Source of the DNA: Opisthocomus hoazin
Lineage: Eukaryota > Chordata > Aves > Opisthocomiformes > Opisthocomidae
Direction of reading: 5' to 3'
Length of the DNA: 64,000 bases
Assembly: GCF_030867145.1 (NCBI RefSeq)
Contig: NC_134415.1
Span: 17,648,417-17,712,416, forward strand
In this document: positions 33,601 through 43,731 of the stretch, piece by piece
Numbering within the stretch: position 1 is the first letter of the stretch
How the letters are laid out: each line of letters starts with the position of its first letter
Program-made: the position numbers and the translations under genes
Notes under the pieces: model-generated
Databases searched by the model: none
What the model saw: only the letters and a program-made list of their open reading frames with translations
Told to the model about the DNA's origin: nothing

Positions 33601-36600
33601 TCCAAAAAACCCTTTCTTGTAATCTGTAAGTGTCTTCAAGCAATATGTGTATGTTAAGTAGCTTTTTTAGACAACAAACTGAAGTCTTTCTATTTGAGTT
33701 TGCTCAAAATCTGGTTTAAAGGAAGTAGGAATTCATCTTGGAGTGAGTTTGATAATTTATCAGTTGCTTCCTTTAAAGCCTGCTACTAATAGCAAGATAC
33801 CTTTATCAGAAGTACAGAAAATCTGGAGTTGTGTGCTTGGGCATGAGGGGAAGTTCAGCTGGAGCTTTAGGTATGTCTGACCTCTTTGAATGTGCTCAGA
33901 GATAAAGTTGCAGCTTTCTGTCATGTTTAAACTGTTGCTGACCTCTTTGCTGCTACGAACGTGCCGGCGCCTTTACAGCTAGAATAACGTGGAGGTGTTC
34001 CAAGTATGTAACTGTAAATGATACACCCATTTTAACTCTTCACAGTAAATGATAGCTCTGATTTCTGTCGTACATGTGTAACATCAGAGTGGGATATCTC
34101 AGGGTTTGCTGAAAACCAGTGTTGTTTCTTTAAGCATGTTCTCTTAAGAGAATGTGCAAAGTAGTCATTTTCTGTCCCTTGCTTGCTTCAAGTGTTTTTT
34201 TGTTTGCTTTTTTATTTTCTTTGCCCCCCAGGGAGTAAAGTGGCAACATGGGGAAGAGAATCTGAAGGAGCAGCTGGCCCAGGTCCTGCAAGAGGCAAGT
34301 AGTTAGGAGTCTAGGTTTGGTCTAACAGTGTAACTTGGATATTTAAATTTTTCTTACTGCTGTGGCCTCTTGGTAGAAGATGAGGACTTTGCATTAGGTG
34401 CAGATTGGATGATCTTCATCTACAGAACAAATTTCTGTCGGAAAGTGGCAGACCTCGCTTTGTGGGAGTCCCTGTTTGCCAGCAAATATTGTGAGAATAT
34501 GCACTGAGATTGAAAGCATGAAGTAGCTGCAATGATTTTTTTTTTTTTTTTAATTTGAATTTGCTGCTTTGGCTGGTGGGCTTTTTTTGTGAGACCTGTC
34601 TGCTGGGTATCTGTTTTGAGGAGGTTGTTTTGACAATTTTAAGCAGATTTAAAAAAAAGGAAATCGCTTGTGGTTAGGGATGTTTTTGAGAGAGATTGCT
34701 GCACACTTAGGTTTCCTAGGCTTTTTCCGAAAGGTCTTTCCTTTTGGAAAGCTAATCTGAAAACAGGGTCAGGTAACACTGCATATAGTGACAGGTTTTT
34801 GTGATCCTCATGTGTCAAATAACCTGTGATACTCAAATATCTCAGATGCACTCAAAATGGTGACTGCAAAACCTAAATGAAATGAAAGACTAACCTGGGA
34901 GAGGGAATAAGAAGTGCCATGGCATTGGGAAGGTCAGAAATAATTGTCATTACATTCCAATTTTAAGTTAAGGCTAAACTTCCTTAACACTACAATTTAT
35001 ATAGACATGTGCTGCTCTTTTAGGAGGGGATTGGGAGAAATGAGTATGCTAAACCTCGTGATTATGGCTATGTATATGTAATAGGCTAGCTGATAATGTC
35101 ACTCTTACAATTTCTGGGATGGTATTGTTACAGCATCATGCTTTGATGGAAGAACTGAGTCGCAGTAAAAAAGATTTTGAGGAGATAATTCGAGCCAAGA
35201 ATAAAGAATTGGAAGAAACCAAGGTAAGGGATAACTGAATTCTCAGTTTTATTTGTAAGTGAAACATGATATGCTGCAGCAGAGGAAATAGGTCTAGGCT
35301 ATACTTTGCCTCCCGTAGTGAAGAACTCCTGTATTTTGAGGCGGCAGCTGTTTCCAGGATTTGGGGAGTAGTGTTGAACAGTCAATATTAGATCTTTTGC
35401 AATCATAAAGAAAGCCCAGAGCACCTGAACTGTGTGTTGTGCAGGAGAAGTGGGCCCCTGCCACCCTTTCTTGAAAGAAAAAAAAAAAAAAAAAAAAGAA
35501 ATGAAAGGAAAAAAAATTGTGTTTGAAAAGTGAGGTGCTTCATTTTCAGTTAGAGTGCATTAAAGTAAATGTGTAGTGTTCCAGCAGTCCTACAAGGGAG
35601 TGTAGGCCTGAAACAACATGGAATTTGAATAATGAGATAAACCACATTTTTTCCTGCCCTTGTCACAAGGTGACGAGTGGAAATTAATTAAGGAGAACCT
35701 TTCCTGTGTCTTACTCTTGGAAATTCTCACATTGTCTGCGTTTGGTTGTTTCTTTTATGTTTTTCTTATGTCGTCTTTGCAACTCTGTTGCCGTTTCAAG
35801 TATAGCTTCAAATACAAGAATTTCTTTGTTAGTTTTAGAAGACAGAGCAGGTACCTAGGAGCCTAATTTAACTCCAAACAAAAAAAAAAAAGCATTGGGC
35901 AGTTAAATGCAAGTAAAGGTTTTAAATTCTTATGCTTCCTTTTTTTAAAACTTGAGTTGTTTTGTCTGTTGGATGTTTTGCTCTGTTGTCTTAAGCCAAA
36001 CTCATGCTACGAAGAGGTTGAAGGAGATTCTGGAACGATTGATCCAGCTGGTAGTTTCTTTAGGCTGAAGGGTATTTTGGTAACAGCTGCTCTTCTTGCT
36101 TGTAAGTTCTCTGCAGTGGGTGGGGAATATTCTCTATACTGCTGTGACTACAAAGAGGAGAGAGGATACAGATCCTGGTACATGATAGACACAGGCTTGA
36201 CATGTGGAGGCTTGCAGTTGTATGATTTTCTACTTGCACTACCTTCCCCTGCACATGCAGTTCCTGCCAATGCTATATTGAGTAAAACCTTGTTCTTTGT
36301 TGATACGTGACCATATGTACTTTTCCACTAGGAGGAGAAGGAAAAGGTGAGAGCCCAAAAAGAAGAGGTGTTGAATCAGATGAATGATGTGTTGGAGAAT
36401 GAGTTGCAGTGCACCATCTGTTCTGAGCACTTCATCGAGGTATGTTTAAACTGGTATGGGTTTGCCAGTAGACTTGAGAAGCTTTCCCTGGTTCTGTTAA
36501 AGCAATAGTCAAGCTTATTTCTTTACTTCGCTAGTTTAACAGTCCCAACAGACACACAGTGAATTGTGGGTAAGGGTTGGTGTAGAAACCCATTCTTTCT

Positions 36601-39285
36601 GCCCTAACTATTCTGGGCAGCAAGTTCAGCTTTAATGCCTGTACCTGCATAGAGATGAGTGCTTAATCCTAGCATGCATATAGCCTTGCAGCAGTTTTGG
36701 GTATTTTTGAATGGGTGCTCTGAGCTGCTGCTGACACCCTGCTTGGGGAAGAATCAGTTTGTAATGGACTTTGGTTTTAAGTTGACTAGGGTTGATCTGC
36801 TTCAGGTTTATATATAGGAAGTAAACTTGTTTAACTTGTAAAACTTGTCTGCACTCTGGGATGGGAGTTAAACCCCCTAAAAAGGGGTTACACACAAAAA
36901 CTCAAGCCTAAAGAAAAGGGACTTTGGGCTTCTCCTCATCCCTTCCCTTATAGGAAGTGTTCATCTAATGTTTTTTGGGTTCAGCGTTTTTTTCATGACA
37001 GTGCTTGTGTAAGCATGCTCTGATAAGTAACATTCCCTTAAATTCCGCAGGCAGTCACTCTGAACTGTGCGCACAGCTTCTGCTCCTACTGTATCAACGA
37101 GTGGACGAAACGTAAAGTGGAGTGCCCGATCTGCAGGCAGGAGATCCAATCAAAAACACGCTCTCTGGTGCTGGATAACTGCATTGACAGGATGGTAGAA
37201 AAACTGGATGTGGAAATGAAAGAGCATCGCCTGACCCTTATCAGACAGCGGAAAGGTGAGAGGTGGGTGGATGTGGCATGATAAGTACAATCTCTCATTC
37301 CATCTATTTTGTACAACTTAGTTTTGCACCTATATACCAAGGAGATGCTCAGGGAATGAATGCAGCAGAAACACTAGAAAATTAAGATACGTTGTGTAAC
37401 TAGCTTTACTGCACAGTGAAATAAAAGGAATAAAATGTTTGGAAAATGACTTTGGTATAAATTCTTCACTCGAATGGGACAAGTTAACCATGCTAAAGGT
37501 TGTGCTGTTTCAAAGACATCACTAAATAAAAGCAAAACTACATAGAACGGACCTTGAAAAATTTACCAGGCACCTTTTGATTAAACTATTGACTACATCA
37601 TTGCAAAAACTCAGCAGAGCAGTGCCCGGTGAGAAACTCTGAATTCTCTTCTGCATGCTAGATTTGTGTATGAAATCTCTGAAGGGAACGTTGTTATGCC
37701 ATGGAAGTGTATGGCTGAAGAGGCTGTTGCTCTGCCATGTGAATTTTTGTGGAATTAAAGCCACTGTGGCTTAAATACGTAACTTCTCGTCTAGTGGTAG
37801 CTAAAAGACTGTGCGTGACAGTGATGGCTTTAAGTAAAACTGCAGTGTGGGGTATTCCTATTCTGCTTCCCTCTTCCAAATTTGTTTCTAGAGCACTTGA
37901 CACTGGTATCTAGGTGCAGAAATGTAGAATTCTCTTCCTCCTACCCCTTAAGAAATCTCTGTTGCTGTGTTCCCTTAAGTAATTGTCTTGTTTTCCCCTC
38001 ATAGAGGTGAGTGCATGGTCTTTCATTCTGCAATGTGTCAAGCCTTTTACCTAATGAAAGGTGCTTTTGAGACGTTTCAGATTCTGCATGGTGACATAGA
38101 ATGACATTGCTAAGCAGTGTTATTTCAAACCTCAAATTACCACTTATTGAACCAACTCGGTCTAATTCCCTTAGGAAATGCTGCAGTGCTCAGAGGCTGC
38201 CCAGCTCGACTTTGTGAGTTGCTTTCACCTCTGCAGAACTGACATTGCTCTCGTGTAATACACGCGTTTGCGGAGTACGCCATAGCACAATTGAAGCATC
38301 TCATCAGGTAGCTAATGGTGATTAGATGAAGTGGTGCTTTCTTGGAGCCCACTTCATCTCCATATGGTGAAACAGTGGTCTTCCTGCTTGTTGGAGCAAA
38401 GAGGAAGTAAGCTCATAGCCTACCTTCACATGTGATAGATCCTATAATTATATAAAACCACTATTAGTAGGAAATAGTTTAGCTTCACTGTGACATGCTT
38501 CAGGAGGAAGCATGAACTGTTTCTGTGCGGTCTTTTTATTCAGTGATGGAAACATCTTGATTGAGATGGAGATAGCCATGTGTTTAGTTACACATGAATT
38601 CCTAAGAAGAAATCAGCTGAAAGGGAAATAATGATGCAAGTGGCACCTGAGAAGCTCAGTCAGAGCTCCCCAAGAAGCCTTTCCAAGAGCCTTAGTATAA
38701 CGGGCACCAGCAGGACAGGTTGCACTCTTAAGTGCAGGGAGGTTTTGATGGGGCCAGAAGTGTCCTGAAGAGCCATTACTTGTTTGAGCGCTCCTTACCA
38801 CATTTTGTTCCTTCACTTTGTTACCTGGCAAGGTGCTGTAATAGTTAGCCACTTCCATTGCCAGTTGTGTGCCAGTGAAGGCATGCAGAATGTCTCCTCC
38901 ACATGTGTGCTAGCTTAACAGGAAAAGGCATATAGGAGACTTAAGAAAACAAACAAAAAAGCCCTGTGATCTTTTAATGCAGAAAATTGAAAAGAAAAAG
39001 GGCTATGCCCTGCAGCTTGAAAGACCTGTTACAAACTGACAGCAAGAGGCTGCAGCTTCTGAAGAGAACTAGTAATTTAGTAGCGTTTGTGGGTATAGTG
39101 GTCCCTGTTAACTCTTGTATCTGTGTGTTTTGAATGCAGAGAAACGGAATGCATTGGTGAAACCAGCCACGGACAATGACAGCAACGTCATCTCTTCCAT
39201 CTACTCCATCTTGTCGATGAACAGTTGTGACAGTGAGGACTCTGAGGAGGATTCTTACTATGATGGAAGCTACTACATTATTTAA
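27629..39285 (+). CDS. RNF8: RNF8, FHA and RING E3 ubiquitin-protein ligase, 8 coding exons, complete
   Basis: RNF8 is recruited to DNA double-strand breaks through phospho-MDC1 and, with UBC13, builds ubiquitin chains that recruit RNF168, BRCA1 and 53BP1. Exons: 27629-27718, 30693-30821, 32342-33082, 34232-34294, 35134-35223, 36332-36439, 37051-37255, 39140-39285. They total 1572 nt (523 residues plus stop). The N-terminal FHA domain shows GRG (residues 34-36), SRKH (53-56) and LNGVWLN. A charged linker is encoded by the 741-nt exon 3. Residues about 250-390 are Glu/Lys/Gln-rich coiled coil. The C3HC4 RING runs from Cys398 to Cys435, with Ile400 at the position of the human E2-contact Ile405. 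The start codon context is GCCATGG. Human RNF8, as recalled, is 485 residues; the extra length is mostly a C-terminal acidic tail in exon 8. The intron after exon 4 appears to be GC-AG. Confidence 0.97.
28040..28061 (+). repeat. RNF8: G-run cluster with quadruplex potential in RNF8 intron 1
   Basis: Three G runs of 6, 5 and 7 bases separated by 1-3 bases, plus GG further on. It lies on the RNF8 sense strand about 320 bp past the exon 1 donor, within the CpG island. A four-tract quadruplex is possible because the 7-base run can supply two tracts. Confidence 0.6.
28262..28744 (+). mobile_element. CR1 LINE 3' fragment in RNF8 intron 1
   Basis: In the same orientation as RNF8, about 1 kb past exon 1. 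It encodes an open CR1 reverse transcriptase tail ([39 protein letters not shown]) and the 3' terminus ending CATTCTATGATTCTGTG. It closely resembles the copies at 9872 and 61308, so it belongs to the same or a near subfamily. The open frame is transposon sequence, not an RNF8 exon. Confidence 0.95.
30226..30320 (+). mobile_element. Short CR1 LINE 3' fragment
   Basis: About 95 bp of CR1 3' UTR in RNF8 intron 1: GATGTCCCTGCTCATGGCAG, then TCCCTTCCAACCC, ending ATTCTATGATTCTATC. It lies 370 bp before RNF8 exon 2. Confidence 0.9.
31112..31135 (+). repeat. A homopolymer, 24 bp
   Basis: An uninterrupted run of 24 A in RNF8 intron 2. No retroposed sequence is recognisable just upstream, so this is taken as a simple repeat rather than a retrogene tail. 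Confidence 0.9.
36332..37255 (+). other. RNF8: RNF8 RING-finger exons (6 and 7)
   Basis: The two exons 36332-36439 and 37051-37255 encode residues 372-475. Exon 6 gives the end of the coiled coil and the first zinc ligands (QCTIC). Exon 7 gives [10 protein letters not shown] and CPIC. The ligands C398, C401, C413, H415, C418, C421, C432 and C435 make a complete C3HC4 set, so ligase activity is predicted. Confidence 0.93.
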
Positions 39286-42059
39286 AAACTATTACTGCAG
39301 GCTCGTGTGCCTGTGTGCTGCCCAGAACCAAGCTGATGGTGTTTGGTTGACTACTGCTGGATGAGAGGACTGGACATCTGGAAGGAGAGACTCTATGAAG
39401 AGGCTGCAGCTGAGAACTAGCAGCATTTGGAAGAAGGACCTTATTTTTTAAATGAATGTGCAGAAGCTTGATCTCTAAAACAAAATTGGGATTGTGAGAG
39501 AACAAACTGCTGTTATGCTAGATGGCTGACATACAAAACCTAGGCTTCCATGATCGCTTGTGACCTACTCGGTGTAATGTAATAGTTTGTATGCATCACT
39601 GCCCTTTCCTTAGTGAATGACATGTTTAAATGTGTACATCAGCTTCCGTTGTGTCGGGCAGTGGAAGGAATGGCCCAAGCTATTTGAGAACTTGGCCACC
39701 CCCACCAACAGGCACAGAGGAATATCAGGAAAAAGTGCCAATGTGGGTTTTCCTCGTGAATTCCATGTGGCAGCTAGAGTCATCTCAGGCCTCTGGCAGT
39801 AAAGGTAACAAAGGGTGGGTTGTGGACCCTGTCAGCTTGAAGTGCTTAAATGCATTGTAGGCTGAGCTGCTGGCCATCCGTTAGCTCCGTTGATGTTAGT
39901 CATTTTCTGTTAGATAGGGATAGAGAAGATTAAATCTTCCAGAATTCCTTAGCTAGTGCTCTTTTCATATAGTATATTTGGTTTGTCCCCTCCTCAGGCT
40001 TTTGCATAAAGGGTTTTAGAATTGGGAAGCAGCGCATCCAGAAGTTATTAGTGACGACTTCAGAAATACACAGTTCTTGTCAGCAGCAGAGAGGAATCTC
40101 TGCCTCTTCAGAAGTGCTGCTATCTGGATTAGTGAAATGTGCTGTTGGCAGGGTGGGAAAGCAGCATCTGTAGGCAACCACAAGGCACAGAAGGAAGCAT
40201 TTAGTTTTACTGTTTACAAAACACTGCTGTTGAGCCGTGGGTTGTACTACCCTCACAGCAAATCATCCCGAAGAGACTGAGCAAGTCTTGCTTTCCATTT
40301 TCAGTGGCATATGATTTTGGCTTAGCTGTTACATGGAAAGGACTGTTTTACACTGTGAGAAGAGGATGGGAGAAGCCCTTCTCATCTGTAATATTTCTTT
40401 GGCTATTTGTATGTACTTTCTTGTTTCTATGTTTATTTTGTTTAAGGAGGAAAATATAAATCCATTTCTGCATTAATCTTCCTTGGTACAACCACTGAGA
40501 TGAATCTCCCTCTCCTAAGCGTCTTAGATTTTTTTTTTTTTTTTTTTGAGAAAACACAAACTATCTAATGACTTTGCTTCATGTTTTGATAGCTGTAAGT
40601 GGTGTGACTGAAGTTATTTGAAAGACTTGTGTATTCAGAAATCGGTAAAAGTCAACCAAACTCTTCAAGCCTGTGGCTACCCGAATGGTAATTTAGTAGA
40701 GGCAATCATACCTCTTATCTTCTTCCACTGAAGAAAGGTCCCATTATAAAGGTGCATGAATGATGCTGTCCTGAGAAAGTGGTGCATTCTGACAGATTTG
40801 CTTGAGAGGACTTAAACAGGGGAGGTAAGTCTGATCTGTGGGACAGGCAACTTAAATCTTAGTGTAAGGTTTATCTTGTGAAGGAGCAATTATCTTGAGT
40901 TCCTCTTTCCCTTTTAATGGTCACTTTCTGTGTGGGCTCTCGAAACTTTCTTTTGTGAATATGTGCTCTCTAGGACATCTGAGAAAGGAGGGTTCCTCAA
41001 AATGCTGACATTGGAATAGGCATTCACGATGAAGAGGAGTAGGAGGAAAATACTCTGGTTACCTAGGACTGCAAATTCTTTTACTGCATTTCTCTTCTAT
41101 GTTGTTGTGCTTTTTTTGCTCATTTCATTTTGCTAAATATTGAGCTTCTGGAAAAGATGCCCACATTTCTAATACTGTGCTCTCTTTTGGTCTAAGGTCT
41201 TGGATCCTTCTACTTGATTGTATGTCTGAGCATTCACTCACAGATGTCATGCCCTGAACCATTATCTGTCTTGGGATGGCACCAAGCACCTCCAGTCTGG
41301 CATCTGGGATTTAGGTTACATCTCTGAGCTGGTCACAGTTGGTACAGAGCAGGCTTGCTGCAGGTTCGAGACCTGCTGCTATCTGTTATGTGGTGCGATA
41401 ATCAAGCACTTTAAGAGGAAGATTTTGTTTACCAACATCAGCAGGAATAACTGGGAAGGAGTGCTGATGGATTATGGAATGGGACCATCAGCAGAGGGAC
41501 GACGCGCTGTTTAACTCCTGCAGATGCGTGGATTCCAAGATCGGTCTGACAAAAGCTTTTCTCTTGCACATGTGATCGACCATGTTAGCGCTTGGTGAGC
41601 CTTGGCACCAACTGTCATGTAAATTTGCAGAGCATGTAACAAGTGATTTAATAATCCAGCCTTCTCCCCCTCCCCCCAAGTTAAGTGTGTTTTTCTAAAG
41701 ATACACTCTGTCTAGTCAACACTCTGCTTCCTGCCTGTATTCCTTCTTCCCTCCTGCCAGTCCCTTTTGCTGTAACTTCACATGTCTAGGCACGTACCTT
41801 ATAGCGACTAGGTAATCACAAGCTGCTGTTCCCAAATAGTATGTTCCTGTCCCTTGGTGCTACGGTGTTCATTCTGGGGTTTAAGATTAAGCATTCCTGC
41901 CTGTGTCCAGTGCACTGTGCCCCTGGATTTCAAGCTTAATGTGAGTTATAAAGCAGTTCAATTAGTGCCTGAAGTCCTCGTGCCAGACCATCTATGGACA
42001 GGTGTTAGGCTTTTATTGTGTGGAAAGCTCTCTCATCGCTGGCCTTACAAAACCTGTTC
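39286..42059 (+). other. RNF8 3' UTR and RNF8-CMTR1 intergenic stretch
   Basis: This begins right after the RNF8 stop codon. A possible poly(A) signal, ATTAAA, is at 39929-39934, giving a 3' UTR of about 650 nt, but a later site cannot be excluded. The rest is AT-rich, with a T homopolymer near 40530-40547. I see no coding exon, RNA gene or recognisable transposon in it. Confidence 0.5.
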
Positions 42060-42880
42060 TGGGTGACAGAGCTGCCGTCGGGCCTGGCGCTGAGCCGGCC
42101 GTACGCTTCCCTGCGGGCAGGCAGTTCCGTAAGAACCCGGCACCGGCCGTAGGAGCAATGCGGCTTCCAGGGCCCGGCCGGGCCGGGAGCGGGGTGCGGT
42201 TTCACTGTGTTTTCAGCCCTGTGCACCCCTACCTCAGCTCTGCCGGGAAGGACTGCGGCCGCCGGATACCTGCTTCCGCGCAGAGCCGGGCCTGCCCCGC
42301 AGCGCTCAGGGCAGAGCGGGGCGGCCCGGGCTGGGCCCGGTGCCTGCCGGCCGCCACGCCGCGGCGTTGCGTAGCGGAGAGGGGATCGCCGGGCCCGCGT
42401 GCGGGTTGAGGCTGCCCGCGGCGCGCCTGCGGGAAGGGGCCCCTCGGTGCCGGCGCGGGCGGCGCGTCACTGCCGCGCGCCGGCGGGCTGGGGAGGACCC
42501 GCGGGGGCGGCACCTCCGAGCGGGGAAACGAAACCGGCGGTGGCGGCGCAGGAAAGGGCCCGCCCCGCCCGGCCCTCGGCAGACGGAGCCGGAGCTGCCC
42601 GCCGACCCCGCTCCTCCTCCTCCTGCCGTGAGTCCCGCCCGGTGCGGCCGAGCCCGGCTCCCGGCGCGCGTCTCCCACGGCCTCGGGGCGGGCGGGCGGG
42701 CGCGGGGACCGTTAGCGGGGCGGGATCGCGAGAGAGAGCGAGAGCGAGCGGCGGCAGCGGGACGGTGTCCGGGCCGCGGAGCCGTGGGCGGTTTTGCGGT
42801 GGGGGTCGTGGGGCTGGGTCGGGGAATCGGCTCGTGGTGCCCTGCGTGCGTTTGTGGAGACCGGTGTGATAACGGAGGGG
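42060..42880 (+). promoter_or_regulatory. CMTR1: CMTR1 CpG-island promoter and untranslated first exon
   Basis: A sharply bounded GC- and CpG-rich block precedes CMTR1. It contains GC boxes (for example around 42685-42725) and no obvious TATA box. A splice donor of strong consensus (GCC followed by gtgagt, donor at 42628) fits a 5' UTR exon ending at 42627, which would splice to the acceptor before 43727. The transcription start is not determined. Long open frames here on both strands are compositional. Confidence 0.75.
42524..42535 (+). promoter_or_regulatory. CMTR1: IRF/ISRE-like element upstream of CMTR1
   Basis: GGAAACGAAACC contains the IRF half-site core AANNGAAA and matches 10 of 12 positions of the IRF-E consensus. 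It sits inside a GC-rich island, where such an A-rich block stands out. Human CMTR1 was first described as the interferon-stimulated gene ISG95. Responsiveness in this species is inferred. Confidence 0.5.
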
Positions 42881-43731
42881 CTCGGTGCGTGACCTGGGGG
42901 GTCTTTTCTAGCCCAGAGTTCCCCTGTAGAATAATAAAGGCCGATGAGGTTTCATCGCTTTTTGCCAATAGCAGGGGAGTTCAGGGAGCGCTCCGAATAC
43001 CCGTGCCGTTCAGATTTCACCCGCTTTCCTGTGCCTCGGTCCTTGTCCTCTGCAGGCCTTCCCAGCTAGCTTCTGTTAGCTCTGTCTGAAGCGTTAGTCC
43101 GTTCTCTGCATTTATACGAAGTTTATCGGCCTCATCCAGAAGCTGGATATCTTGCCAGTGATGCCTGGTGAAAAACACAAACACCCCCCAACCTGAGCAC
43201 GCGTATTTAATAAAGATCTGCTGCGGAAGTCATGTAGGAAAGCTCTTTTAGTAATTGACGTTTGCAGAGGTGAGGTCAGAGGTGCTCTGAGTCTCTTGTG
43301 AAAATAGGTTCCACCTTGCGTGTTCTCCATTAGATTTATTTCATCTCCTGATTTTTTTGGTGTGTTTGGGTAAAATGAATCTTTGATCCAGTAGTATGTC
43401 ATATATTATCTAAGTGCTGACATCCGGGTTATCTTCACCTACTAGCATGTAATGGTAAGTAGGATGCAGAAAAGATTTGAAATTCAAGTAATCAGTAATA
43501 GGGAAGCTTCTGCATAGATTTTGTGTTTATTTAGTTAGGCTAACTATTAAAAAAGGAGGTTTAAAAGAAGCCAGTACTTCTACCTAGAGCAAACTGAAGT
43601 TGAGAACCATAATACTGGGTAGTCCATAAAACGATCTGTGCCGCCATGCTGCTGTGCCTTACCCTTTGGCATGCAGGAGAGAGTTAATTTGCTTAAAGTT
43701 TACCAAGTGTGGTCGTTTTCTTTCAGCAAAA

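Noticed and set aside
42306-43089. Long open frames on both strands near CMTR1 (about 220-250 codons)
   Set aside because: They lie in the CMTR1 CpG island, where stop codons are rare, and encode low-complexity Pro/Arg/Ala sequence with no recognised motif. The real CMTR1 frame starts at 43732.
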